A program made the translations under genes and the position numbers. DNA of 64,000 nt, taken from contig CAJFTA010000013.1 of the NCBI GenBank assembly GCA_904419835.1, positions 12,646-76,645 on the forward strand. Reading direction: 5' to 3'. The stretch's first letter is position 1, and every line of letters starts with the position of its first letter. The notes under the pieces are model-generated. The model was given only the letters and a program-made list of their open reading frames with translations. It had not been told where the DNA came from and did not search any database. This DNA comes from an uncultured Pseudoflavonifractor sp. (GTDB lineage Bacteria; Bacillota; Clostridia; Oscillospirales; Oscillospiraceae). Below are positions 22,663-31,148 of the stretch, one piece after another.

Positions 22663-25350
22663 TTACATGTTGGCGTGCTCTTCCTCCAGCTTGGCCACCA
22701 GCTCGCGGAGCTTGACGGCCCGCTCCCGCTCGGCCTCCACCACGTTGGCGGGGGCCTTGTTGACAAAGCCGGGGTTCTGGAGCTTGGCCTCCAGCTTGTC
22801 CAGCTCGGCCCGGTTCTTCTTGAGCTCCTTCTCCATGCGGGCCTTCTCCTTCTCCATGTCCACCAGCTCGGCCAGAGGGATGGAGATACGGGCGGCGTGG
22901 GTGATGACGGTGACCATGCCCTTGGTGTCCTGGTCAGCGTCGGTGACGCCGGTGATGGTCACGTCGCTGGCGTAGCCCAGCCGCTTGAGGAAGGGGATGC
23001 CCAGCTCGAACACGTCCCGGTGCAGGGTGGCCACGGTGACGTGGGCCTTCTTGGAGGGGGGTACGTTCATCTCGGAGCGGCGGGTGCGGATGGCGCCGAT
23101 GGCGTCCATGATCATCTCCATGGCCCGCTCCTCGTCGGGGAAGTCCAGGGTCACGCTGTGCTCCGGCCACTTCTGGAGCATCAGGTAGTCCCCCGATTTA
23201 TGAGGTTGCTTCGCTTGTTCTCCATCGAAGTGTCCACCGGACACTTCGACGTGGGGCAGGGCCTGCCAGATCTCCTCGGTGATGAAGGGCATGAAGGGGT
23301 GGAGCAGCTTGAGGATCTGGGTCAGCACATAGCAGAGCACCTTCTGGGCGTTGACCTTGGCCTCCTCGTCATCGCCCTGGAGGCGGGCCTTGGTCAGCTC
23401 GATATACCAGTCGCAGTAGGAGTCCCAGATGAAGTCGTAGATCTTCTGGGCCGCCACGCCCAGCTCGTACTTGTCCATGTTCTCCGTCATGTCGGGGATC
23501 AGGGCGTTGAGCTTGGAGAGAATCCAGCGGTCCTCCAGCTCCAGCTTCTCGGGCAGCTCGCACTTGTCGATGGTCAGGTTCATCATCAGGAAGCGGCTGG
23601 CGTTCCAGATTTTATTGGCAAAGTTGCGCATGGCCTCGCACCGCTCGGTGTAGAAGCGCATGTCGTTTCCGGGGGAGTTGCCGGTGACCAGGTTGAAACG
23701 CAGGGCGTCGGCGCCGTACTTCTCGGCGATCTCCAGGGGGTCGATGCCGTTGCCCAGGCTCTTGGACATCTTGCGGCCCTTGTCGTCCCGGACCAGGCCG
23801 TGGATGAACACGGTGTGGAAGGGGGGCTTGCCGGTGTGCTCGCAGGCGGAGAAGATCATGCGGGCCACCCAGAAGAAGATGATGTCGTAACCGGTAACCA
23901 GCACGTCGGTGGGATAGAAGTACTTATAGTCCTCGGTCTCCTCAGGCCAGCCCAGGGTGGAGAAGGGCCACAGGGCGGAGGAGAACCAGGTGTCCAGCAC
24001 GTCGTCCTCCTGCTTGATGTGCTTGGAGTGGCAGTGCTCGCACTCGGTGGGGTCGGTCTCGCTGACGGTGATGTGGCCGCACTCGGCGCAGGTCCAGGCG
24101 GGGATGCGGTGGCCCCACCAGAGCTGGCGGGAGATGCACCAGTCGTGGACGTTCTCCATCCAGTTGGTGTAGGTCTTGGAGAAGCGGTCGGGGACGAATT
24201 TGACCTCCCCGTCGTTGACCACCCGCAGGGCCTCCTGGGCCAGGGGGGCCATCTTCACGAACCACTGGGCGGAGATGATGGGCTCCACGTCGGTGCCGCA
24301 GCGGTAGCAGGTGCCCACGTTGTGGGCGTGGGGCTCCACCTTCTCCAGCAGGCCCAGAGCCTCCAGGTCGGCCACAACGGCCTTGCGGGCCTCGTAGCGG
24401 TCCATACCCTCGTACCTGCCGCCGTTGGCGTTGACCCTGCCCTCGTCGTCCAGCACGCGGATGGACTCCAGGTTGTGCCGCAGGCCCACCTCAAAGTCGT
24501 TGGGGTCGTGGGCGGGGGTCATCTTCACGCAGCCGGTGCCGAACTCCATGTCCACGTACTCGTCGGCCACGATGGGGATCTCACGGTCCATGAGGGGCAG
24601 GATGCAGGTCTTGCCGATGAGGTCCTTGTAGCGCTCGTCGTTGGGGTTGACGGCCACACCGGTGTCGCCCATCATGGTCTCGGGCCGGGTGGTGGCCACG
24701 ACGACATAGCGGCCCTCCTCGCCCTTGATGGGATACTTCAGGTGCCACAGATTGCCCGGCTTGTCCTTGTACTCCACCTCGGCGTCGCTCAGGGCGGTGA
24801 CGCAGTGGGGGCACCAGTTGATGATGCGGCTGCCCTTGTAGATGAGACCCTTCTTATAGAGGGAGACGAACACGTGGCGCACGGCGTTGGACAGGCCCTC
24901 GTCCATGGTGAACCGGGCACGGCTCCAGTCGCAGGAGGCGCCCAGCTTCTTCTGCTGCTGGACGATGCGGTCGCCGTACTTGTGCTTCCAGTCCCACACC
25001 CGCTCCAGGAACTTGTCCCGGCCCAGGTCGTAGCGGGTCAGGCCCTCGTTCTTGCGCAGCTCCTCCTCCACCTTGATCTGGGTGGCGATGCCGGCGTGGT
25101 CGGTGCCGGGGACCCACAGGGCGGCGTAGCCCTCCATCCGCTTGAAGCGGATGAGGATGTCCTGGAGGGTGGAGTCCATGGCGTGGCCCATGTGGAGCTG
25201 GCCGGTGACGTTGGGGGGCGGCATGACAATGGTGAAGGGCTTCTTGTCGGGGTCACGGTGGCCCTCAAAGCAGCCGTTCTTCTCCCACATCTCATAGACG
25301 CGGCCTTCCACCTCCTGGGGTTCGTAAACCTTGGGAAGTTCTTTCTTCAT
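22663..25350 (-). CDS. valS: valyl-tRNA synthetase
   Basis: 895-aa class I synthetase charging tRNA-Val. Signature motifs: HMGHA (HIGH), the KMSKSLGNGID block (KMSKS), an editing domain with TTRPETMMGDTGV, zinc-binding CxxC pairs (CAECGH, CEHCHS), and a C-terminal coiled-coil arm. ATG 25350 lies downstream of a T-box leader that controls it. An unusual stretch near residue 700 (SGGHFDGEQAKQPHKS, between LPH and YLMLQKWP) is extra relative to the usual family sequence and coincides with a perfect DNA palindrome. Confidence 0.95.
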   Translation of the reverse strand: MKKELPKVYEPQEVEGRVYEMWEKNGCFEGHRDPDKKPFTIVMPPPNVTGQLHMGHAMDSTLQDILIRFKRMEGYAALWVPGTDHAGIATQIKVEEELRKNEGLTRYDLGRDKFLERVWDWKHKYGDRIVQQQKKLGASCDWSRARFTMDEGLSNAVRHVFVSLYKKGLIYKGSRIINWCPHCVTALSDAEVEYKDKPGNLWHLKYPIKGEEGRYVVVATTRPETMMGDTGVAVNPNDERYKDLIGKTCILPLMDREIPIVADEYVDMEFGTGCVKMTPAHDPNDFEVGLRHNLESIRVLDDEGRVNANGGRYEGMDRYEARKAVVADLEALGLLEKVEPHAHNVGTCYRCGTDVEPIISAQWFVKMAPLAQEALRVVNDGEVKFVPDRFSKTYTNWMENVHDWCISRQLWWGHRIPAWTCAECGHITVSETDPTECEHCHSKHIKQEDDVLDTWFSSALWPFSTLGWPEETEDYKYFYPTDVLVTGYDIIFFWVARMIFSACEHTGKPPFHTVFIHGLVRDDKGRKMSKSLGNGIDPLEIAEKYGADALRFNLVTGNSPGNDMRFYTERCEAMRNFANKIWNASRFLMMNLTIDKCELPEKLELEDRWILSKLNALIPDMTENMDKYELGVAAQKIYDFIWDSYCDWYIELTKARLQGDDEEAKVNAQKVLCYVLTQILKLLHPFMPFITEEIWQALPHVEVSGGHFDGEQAKQPHKSGDYLMLQKWPEHSVTLDFPDEERAMEMIMDAIGAIRTRRSEMNVPPSKKAHVTVATLHRDVFELGIPFLKRLGYASDVTITGVTDADQDTKGMVTVITHAARISIPLAELVDMEKEKARMEKELKKNRAELDKLEAKLQNPGFVNKAPANVVEAERERAVKLRELVAKLEEEHANM
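23195..23249 (-). repeat. palindromic in-frame insertion in valS
   Basis: The arms TCGAAGTGTCC (23225-23235) and GGACACTTCGA (23239-23249) form an 11-bp perfect stem with a 3-nt loop. Together with the adjoining sequence they encode about 16-18 residues not expected in the anticodon-binding domain. The length keeps the reading frame. This resembles palindromic elements that insert inside genes in some other bacteria, but the family here is unidentified. Confidence 0.5.
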
Positions 25351-25394
25351 TCTTTCTGACACTCCTTTTCGGGGCAAACAACTTTTTTGCGCAA

Positions 25395-25643
25395 CAAAAA
25401 AGTCCGCCCCAAGCGTTTTGCTCAGGACGAACCGATGCAGTCCGTGGTACCACCTGAATTTTCTCCCGTGGGAGAACACTCATTGTCTCGGTAACGGGAG
25501 AACCCGCCGCCCCCTACTTGCTTCAGGAGCGGAGCTCCGGGACCACCTTCCGCATTCCCAACGGAGAGCCTTGCACCGACCGGCTCCTCTCTGCACCCTG
25601 GAAAATGCGTACTCCTTCCCTTCGCGGCTTTTTACTATGAACG
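25395..25643 (-). promoter_or_regulatory. T-box leader of valS (GUG specifier)
   Basis: The T-box core GGTGGTACCACGG lies at 25442-25454 and the GTCC/GGAC terminator with six T at 25395-25428. Stem I shows the AGUA-type loop (AGGAGTAC) opposite GAAGGTGG, and the specifier triplet is GTG (25544-25546), a Val codon followed by a purine and the closing stem, just as in the Trp leader at 30761. Uncharged tRNA-Val should promote antitermination. Confidence 0.85.
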
Positions 25644-25649
25644 CTCTCT

Positions 25650-25678
25650 AGTATATTCATTTTTCAAAACATTGTCAA
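25650..25678 (-). promoter_or_regulatory. sigma-A promoter of valS
   Basis: Minus strand: -35 TTGACA (25678-25673), 17-nt spacer, -10 TATACT (25655-25650). The start falls near 25643, at the 5' end of the T-box leader. Confidence 0.75.
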
Positions 25679-25787
25679 GGAGAACAGATGGTTTTCCCTG
25701 CTTTTTCGCCGCCGGAAATACCCGGAACTTCTCCGGCGTTCCTGCGTCTAAAAGGTACACAATGCCACAGGAACGGAGGCTGACAGG

Positions 25788-26168
25788 ATGAAAAAATCTG
25801 CTCTGTTGGGTCTGGCGCTGACGCTGGCCCTGCTGCCGGCCGGCTGCGGACAGGACGCCGCTGGGCCGTCCGCCGAAATTCCCCCCTTCTCCTACTCCGA
25901 GGTGCAGGATACCTATGGGGAAAACGTTCCCGGCGTTCTCCGGGACGGCTTTCAAAACACATCTCCCCTTGCAATCGACAGCGCAGAGGAGGCCGCTCAG
26001 CGGGCCTTGGCGGAGTGTACCATTCCCTACGACTCCGTCACCTGCCGCTACGACAGCGAGGCCGACATGTGGGACGTCTGCTTCTTTACATCGGGGGTCG
26101 TCGGTGGCTGCCAGGACGTGTATCTCAACGGCAGCGGCGTCACCTGCCTGATTGTGTACGGCGAATAA
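25788..26168 (+). CDS. small lipoprotein, function unknown
   Basis: 126-aa exported lipoprotein: signal peptide ending LLPAGC, then a short mature domain with YSEVQDTYGENVPGVL and several Cys. GGAGG precedes ATG 25788 by about 10 nt. No known family is recognised. Its context (between a tRNA synthetase and a TSCPD protein) does not indicate a role. Confidence 0.65.
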   Translation: MKKSALLGLALTLALLPAGCGQDAAGPSAEIPPFSYSEVQDTYGENVPGVLRDGFQNTSPLAIDSAEEAAQRALAECTIPYDSVTCRYDSEADMWDVCFFTSGVVGGCQDVYLNGSGVTCLIVYGE

Positions 26169-26205
26169 TTCCCGACCAGCTTCCCCAAAAAGTTCCATTC
26201 AGCTG

Positions 26206-26234
26206 TTGCGTTTTTCCGTCTGGTCCTGTATAAT
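26206..26234 (+). promoter_or_regulatory. sigma-A promoter of the TSCPD gene
   Basis: -35 TTGCGT (26206-26211), 17-nt spacer, -10 TATAAT (26229-26234), start near 26241. Confidence 0.6.
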
Positions 26235-26287
26235 ATCTCCCGATATTTTGAGCCCCACCCAGGGGCTGTATGCGGAGGCATTTTTTC

Positions 26288-26536
26288 ATGACCATTGATT
26301 ACAGAACCAGAGGCGTCTGCTCCACCCGGATGGTAATCGACGTGGAGAACGACACGATTCAGTCCGTGAAGATTTTCAACGGCTGCGACGGCAACCTCCA
26401 GGGCATCTCCCGTCTGGTGGAGGGCATGAAGGTCACCGACGCCATCTCCAAGCTGGAGGGCATCCGCTGCGGCGGCAAGTCCACCTCCTGCCCCGACCAG
26501 CTGGCCCAGGCCCTCAAGCAGGCCGTCAACGCCTGA
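26288..26536 (+). CDS. TSCPD domain protein (TIGR03905 type)
   Basis: 82-aa soluble protein consisting of a single TSCPD domain, the module also found at the C-terminus of some ribonucleotide reductases; stand-alone copies are of unknown function. Motifs: CSTRM near the start, NGCDGNLQGISRLVEG, and the name-giving KSTSCPDQLAQAL. GGAGG precedes ATG 26288. It is monocistronic, between a promoter and a terminator. Confidence 0.85.
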   Translation: MTIDYRTRGVCSTRMVIDVENDTIQSVKIFNGCDGNLQGISRLVEGMKVTDAISKLEGIRCGGKSTSCPDQLAQALKQAVNA

Positions 26537-26547
26537 ATCCAACATTC

Positions 26548-26587
26548 AAAGCGGTCCCAACGGCCTTTGCGCCGGTGGGGCCGCTTT
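26548..26587 (+). terminator. hairpin terminator
   Basis: Arms AAAGCGGTCCC (26548-26558) and GGGGCCGCTTT (26577-26587) with one mismatch. It lies 12 nt after the TSCPD stop. Confidence 0.6.
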
Positions 26588-26606
26588 CTGTGAGGAGAGA
26601 TTGTCT

Positions 26607-27722
26607 ATGGCTTCATCCATTGTTTCCTTTGTCAAGCGGGAGGCCGTGGGCTGCATCGCCCTGCTGTGCGCCCTGGTCTCCATGATTTTTGTCCCGCCCT
26701 CGGCGGCCTACCTGGGGTATATCGACTTTCGGGTGCTCTCGCTGCTGTTCTGCCTGATGGCGGTGGTGGCCGGGCTCCAGGACTGCGGCCTCTTCGCTGT
26801 GCTGGCCCAGAAGCTGCTCGCCGGCAAGAAGCGGATGCGCTTCATCTCCCTGGTGCTGGTGCTCCTCCCATTTTTCGTCTCCATGCTCATCACCAACGAC
26901 GTGGCCCTCATCACCTTTGTCCCCTTCACGCTGCTGGTGCTGGGGCTGGTGGGGCGGCTGGAGCGGGCACTGTACCTGGTGGTGCTCCAGACCCTGGCGG
27001 CCAATCTGGGCAGCATGGCCACTCCAGTGGGCAACCCCCAGAACCTGTACCTCTACTCCGCCTTCGGCATTCCCGCCGGGGAATTCTTCGCCGTCATGGC
27101 TCCCCTGACCCTGGTGAGCCTGGCGGGCCTGTCCGTGGCCGCCCTGTGCGTCAAGCCGGAGGGCATTGAGGTCCGCTTCCCCGAGAAGCAGACCATCCGG
27201 CGTCCCCGGCAGCTGTGGCTGATGGCCGTCCTCTTCCTGCTGTGCCTGCTGTCCGTGTTCCACGTGCTCCACTACGCCGCGCTGCTGGCCATCGTGGCGG
27301 TGTGCCTGCTTCTCTTCGCCCGGCATCTCTTCCCCCGTGTGGACTACGGACTGCTCTTCACCTTTATCTGCTTCTTCATTTTTGCGGGCAACATCGGCAA
27401 TATCCCGGCGGTGAAGGACTTTCTCTCCGCCGTCATGGCAGAGAACACCTTTATTACCTCCCTGTGCGCCAGCCAGATCATCAGCAATGTACCCGCGGCG
27501 GTGCTCCTCTCCGGCTTCACCGAGGACTGGAAGGGCCTGCTTCTGGGCACCGACGTGGGCGGCCTGGGCACCCTCATCGCCTCCCTGGCCAGCCTCATCT
27601 CCTTCCGGCTGTACCTCAAGTCCCCCGGCGCCAAGTCCCTGCGCTATCTGGGTGTGTTCACCCTGGCCAACCTGGTGGGACTGGCAATCCTGATTGCTGT
27701 ATCCTTGATCTTCCTGCTGTAA
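26607..27722 (+). CDS. SLC13/ArsB-type anion permease
   Basis: 371-aa permease with about ten transmembrane segments of the citrate/dicarboxylate/arsenite ion-transporter superfamily. Two SNP-like substrate/sodium loops are visible: ITNDVALITFVPF and SMATPVGNPQNLYLY in the first half, and SQIISNVPAAVLL in the second. The substrate is unknown (a carboxylate or oxyanion). ATG 26607 follows GAGGAGAG. It ends at a bidirectional terminator. Confidence 0.85.
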   Translation: MASSIVSFVKREAVGCIALLCALVSMIFVPPSAAYLGYIDFRVLSLLFCLMAVVAGLQDCGLFAVLAQKLLAGKKRMRFISLVLVLLPFFVSMLITNDVALITFVPFTLLVLGLVGRLERALYLVVLQTLAANLGSMATPVGNPQNLYLYSAFGIPAGEFFAVMAPLTLVSLAGLSVAALCVKPEGIEVRFPEKQTIRRPRQLWLMAVLFLLCLLSVFHVLHYAALLAIVAVCLLLFARHLFPRVDYGLLFTFICFFIFAGNIGNIPAVKDFLSAVMAENTFITSLCASQIISNVPAAVLLSGFTEDWKGLLLGTDVGGLGTLIASLASLISFRLYLKSPGAKSLRYLGVFTLANLVGLAILIAVSLIFLL

Positions 27723-27724
27723 CA

Positions 27725-27761
27725 AAAAAGAGGCTCGCACCTATGTGCGAGCCTCTTTTTC
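27725..27761. terminator. bidirectional intrinsic terminator
   Basis: Arms GAGGCTCGCAC and GTGCGAGCCTC with A-run on one side and T-run on the other (27725-27761). It serves the permease on the plus strand and the trpXYZ operon on the minus strand. Confidence 0.85.
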
Positions 27762-27771
27762 ATGTACTTGT

Positions 27772-28557
27772 TCAAGAGAGCAGGATGCGGTCGTTGTCCA
27801 GGCCCTTGCCCACGTTCTCCCGAAAGCGGCGGAGCAGGTCGTCCACGGTCATCCCCCTGCGCTCCTCCCCCTTCACGTCCAGCACAATGCGGCCGCCGTC
27901 CATCATCAGGGTGCGGTTGCCCATGCTCAGGGCGTCGTGCATGTTGTGGGTGACCATCATAGTGGTGATGTGGTGCTCCTCCACCACCTGGCGGGTGATG
28001 TCCAGCACCTTCTCCGCTGTGGCCGGGTCCAGGGCCGCGGTGTGTTCATCCAGCATCAGCAGCCAGGGCGGCACCATGGTGGACATGAGGAGGGTCAGTG
28101 CCTGCCGCTGGCCGCCCGAGAGCAGACCCACCGGCTGCTTCATCCGGTCCTCCAGCCCCATGCCCAGCAGGGCCAGCTGGTCCCGGAACCGCGCGCGGTC
28201 CGCCCGGGTCGTGTGGGAGAACCAGCCCCCGCTCCCCGCGGCCAGCGCCAGATTTTCCTCAATGGTCATGCCGGGGGCGCTGCCCCGCATGGGGTCCTGG
28301 AACAGGCGGCCGATGTGCTTGGCCCGCTTGTACTCAGGCATAAAGGTGATGTCCCGGCCGTCCACGATGATGGAGCCCTCATCCACGAAAAAGCTGCCCG
28401 AGACGGCGTTGAACAGAGTGGATTTCCCCGCCCCGTTGGAGCCGATGATGGTGACAAAGTCGCCGGCATCCAGGTGGAGGGAGAGGTCGGTCAGGGCCTT
28501 CTTCTCATTGACCGTGCCGGGGTTGAAGGTCTTGGAGATATGGGACAAGGTCAGCAT
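27772..28557 (-). CDS. trpZ: ABC transporter ATPase, TrpZ-like
   Basis: 261-aa nucleotide-binding subunit. Walker A GSNGAGKST (39-47), signature LSGGQRQ, Walker B LLMLDE, and the switch His in MMVTHNMH are all present. It is the last gene of a three-gene importer operon and overlaps the permease by 7 nt. The operon leader carries a Trp-specific T-box, so tryptophan (or a related aromatic compound) is the likely cargo. Confidence 0.88.
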   Translation of the reverse strand: MLTLSHISKTFNPGTVNEKKALTDLSLHLDAGDFVTIIGSNGAGKSTLFNAVSGSFFVDEGSIIVDGRDITFMPEYKRAKHIGRLFQDPMRGSAPGMTIEENLALAAGSGGWFSHTTRADRARFRDQLALLGMGLEDRMKQPVGLLSGGQRQALTLLMSTMVPPWLLMLDEHTAALDPATAEKVLDITRQVVEEHHITTMMVTHNMHDALSMGNRTLMMDGGRIVLDVKGEERRGMTVDDLLRRFRENVGKGLDNDRILLS

Positions 28558-29486
28558 TTCTCCCCGCCTCCCTTCACGCTGCCGGATCGGTAGGTCAGCC
28601 GGCGGCGGATCATGGGCCAGCGGCTCTTCAGGTAGGGCCCGGAGATGGCCAGCACCACGATGACGGAGGACACCAGCTTGAGCATGAAGGCCGGCATGTC
28701 AAAGCGCAGGGCCACGGTGTACACCAGGCGGAAGATGAAGGCGCCCAGCACCACCCCCACCGCCCGGGTGAGGATGCCTCCGCGGCCCAGGATGGTGCCG
28801 CCGATGAGCAGGGAGGCCAGGGCGATGGTCACCATGCCGGTGCCGATGTTTACGTCCACCGAGCGCTGAGACTGGGCCAGCAGGCAGCCGGACAGGCCGG
28901 TGAAGGCGTTGGCCACGCACAGGCCCACCATGGTGGTGAACGCCGGGTTGATGGAGGAGGAGCGCACCATGTCCGGGTTGTTGCCCGTGGCCCGGATGGC
29001 CAGGCCCAGCCGCGTGTTGAGGAATACCGTGAGGAATGCCGTCACCAGGACCACGGCGATGGCCGCCACCACCAGCCTGTACTGGTCCTCCAGGAAGGTG
29101 CCCTTCAGCAGGTCCCGCATGAGGGTGAACACCGTGGTGGTCTGATTCATGTTCAGCAGGGACGAGCCGCCCATCACGGCGATGTTGATGGAGTAGAGCC
29201 CGGTGTTGACGATAATGCCCGAGAGCAGGCTGTCCACGCCCATCTTGGTCTGGAGCAGGGCGGTGAGGAAGCCGGAGCACACCCCCGCCGCCATGGCGGC
29301 CGCAATGGACAGGAAGGGGTGGCCCGAGATGGCCACCACCGCGCCCACCGCGGCCCCCAGGGTAAAGCAGCCGTCGGTGGACAGGTCGCATACATTCAGC
29401 ATGCTGTAGCTCAAAAACAGCGCCAGGACAGTCAGCGAACAGATAAGCCCCAGTTCAAGTGCAGTCTGGATCAGCGCCAGATCCAC
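28551..29486 (-). CDS. trpY: ABC transporter permease, TrpY-like
   Basis: 311-aa inner-membrane permease of the BPD_transp_2 (branched-chain amino acid type) family, with eight to ten hydrophobic segments and the conserved GLCVANAFTGLSGCLLAQSQ stretch before the ATPase-contact loop. GTG 29486 was chosen because AAGGAGG lies 7 nt upstream. It is coupled to the ATPase gene. Confidence 0.88.
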   Translation of the reverse strand: MDLALIQTALELGLICSLTVLALFLSYSMLNVCDLSTDGCFTLGAAVGAVVAISGHPFLSIAAAMAAGVCSGFLTALLQTKMGVDSLLSGIIVNTGLYSINIAVMGGSSLLNMNQTTTVFTLMRDLLKGTFLEDQYRLVVAAIAVVLVTAFLTVFLNTRLGLAIRATGNNPDMVRSSSINPAFTTMVGLCVANAFTGLSGCLLAQSQRSVDVNIGTGMVTIALASLLIGGTILGRGGILTRAVGVVLGAFIFRLVYTVALRFDMPAFMLKLVSSVIVVLAISGPYLKSRWPMIRRRLTYRSGSVKGGGEKC

Positions 29487-29584
29487 AGCGATTCCTCCTT
29501 CTTCTCACGGCGGGAGAAACCGGAGCGCAAGCTCCGGCCCTCCGCCTTCGCCGGGCTCTGCCGGCGTCCGTATTCTGTCTGATG

Positions 29585-30652
29585 TTACTGCTCCAGGTCG
29601 CCGAAGCTCTCTGCGGTGGTAATGGGCTGCACCTTGGTGCACAGGGGCGCGAAGGTCTCGGCAATGACATCGTAGTCCAGGCCCAGGGCGGCGCAGGTCT
29701 CGGTGTTCACCGTGGCGGTGCCGTTGTCGAAGGTCATAACCGGGGTGGCAGCGGGGTCGGCGCCGTCCACCAGGATTTCGGCCACCATGTTGGCGGTCTC
29801 CACGCCCAAGTTGGCATAGTCCACGCCGTAGCCCAGGAAGGCGCCGTTGAGGGCAAAGGAGTCGGCGCCGGTATAGTGGGGGATGCCCGCGTCGGCAAAG
29901 GTCTCATAGATGGCCAGCTCGGCGGTCATAATGGTGTTGTCGGTGGGGGTAAACACCGCATCCACACCGTCTGACACCAGGGCCTGGGCGGCCAGCATCA
30001 CCTCGTCGGTGGTGGTGCCGGTGCGCTCCACCACCTCAATCCCCTTGCTCTCCAGGTACTCCCTGGCGTGGGCAATGGGGGTGGTGGAGGAATCCTGGCC
30101 CACGTCGTAGAGCAGGCCGATCTTGTCCGCGTCGGGGTCGGCGGCAAAAATGAGGTCCATGATGGCGTTGGTGTCCAGGTAGTCGGAGGTGCCGGTGATG
30201 TTGGCGCCGGGGGCCTCCAGGCTCTCCACCACGCCGGTCCCCACCGGGTCGGACACGGCGGAGAAGACCACGGGGATGCCGCTGTCCTCAGTGGCCGCCT
30301 GCATGGCGGTGGCCACCGGGGTTGCCACACCCACCATCAGGTCCACGCCGTCGGCCATGAAGTTGGCGATGATCTGGTTGAGGACGGTGGCGTCGGCGTT
30401 GCAGTTCTCCAGCTCCACCTGGAAGGTAACGCCCTTCTCCTCCCCCAGGGCGGTCAGGCGGGCCTGGATGTTCTCCACAATCTGGTTCAGGGAGGCGTCG
30501 TCCACATAGTTGCAGATGCCCACCTTGTACACCGTGCCATCGGCGGACTGCTGGCCGGTGTCCCCGCCGGTCTGGGTGCAGGCGGTGAGAGAGATGGTCA
30601 TGGCGCCGGCGGCGGCAAGGGCGGCGATGTGCTTCAGATTCAGCTTCTTCAT
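29585..30652 (-). CDS. trpX: ABC transporter substrate-binding lipoprotein, TrpX-like
   Basis: 355-aa lipoprotein of the ABC_sub_bind family (PF04392 type): signal peptide with LTAC lipobox, then a two-lobe domain (VYKVGICNYVDDASLNQIVENI... and ...DKIGLLYDVGQDSSTTPIA). ATG 30652 is the first start after the T-box leader. It captures the substrate outside the membrane for the TrpY/TrpZ pump. The Trp link rests on the leader, not on the protein. Confidence 0.88.
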   Translation of the reverse strand: MKKLNLKHIAALAAAGAMTISLTACTQTGGDTGQQSADGTVYKVGICNYVDDASLNQIVENIQARLTALGEEKGVTFQVELENCNADATVLNQIIANFMADGVDLMVGVATPVATAMQAATEDSGIPVVFSAVSDPVGTGVVESLEAPGANITGTSDYLDTNAIMDLIFAADPDADKIGLLYDVGQDSSTTPIAHAREYLESKGIEVVERTGTTTDEVMLAAQALVSDGVDAVFTPTDNTIMTAELAIYETFADAGIPHYTGADSFALNGAFLGYGVDYANLGVETANMVAEILVDGADPAATPVMTFDNGTATVNTETCAALGLDYDVIAETFAPLCTKVQPITTAESFGDLEQ

Positions 30653-30760
30653 GGTAGTTCCTCCAAATTTCCGTCCCCGGCGGCCTCTGCCCCGGCGGAC
30701 TGTATTGTTCTGGATGGTTGATGGAGGGGCCGCCTGCCAAACGGCCTTGATTTGAGAAAC

Positions 30761-31039
30761 AAAAAAAGCTTCTGTCCCCACATGGGACAAAAGCTTCTGC
30801 TTCTGCGATACCACCCAAATTGACGCTTGCGCGTCCACTCGCTTCGCGCACCATCATGCGCGCCCGATGGATAACGGGTGGGAGCCCGTCGGCACCTACT
30901 TGGGGAATCCCCGTTCAAGCCGCCCTCCGGAGTCCATTCACACGCCCGCCTCAGATCCCGCTCACACTGTCCGGGAATCGCTTTGCATCAGCCGCAGCGG
31001 CTACTTCTCTCCGTCATAGGTTTTTTTATTGCTTTGTTG
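30761..31039 (-). promoter_or_regulatory. T-box leader of trpXYZ (UGG specifier)
   Basis: The T-box core GGGTGGTATCGC lies at 30805-30816. The terminator (arms near 30766-30779 and 30784-30796, then seven T) lies at 30761-30797. Stem I is closed by CGGAG/CTCCG; its loop shows AGAAGTAG opposite GAATGGA, making TGG (30934-30936) the specifier, i.e. tRNA-Trp. Confidence 0.9.
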
Positions 31040-31045
31040 TATTGC

Positions 31046-31074
31046 ATTATACGCAGGAAGCGGACATTTGTCAA
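31046..31074 (-). promoter_or_regulatory. consensus sigma-A promoter of trpXYZ
   Basis: Minus strand: perfect -35 TTGACA (31074-31069), 17-nt spacer, perfect -10 TATAAT (31051-31046). Control therefore falls to the T-box. Confidence 0.85.
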
Positions 31075-31148
31075 CCCCCTGTCTGCTCTTTTTTCACTCC
31101 TGGAACCGGGACGCCCCGGCGGATCGCCTCCGCCGGGGCGTAACCGGG

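Noticed and set aside
22651..25359. Plus-strand frame opposite valS (902 codons)
   Set aside because: It mirrors valS exactly and its Val/His/Leu/Gly-rich text has no family similarity.
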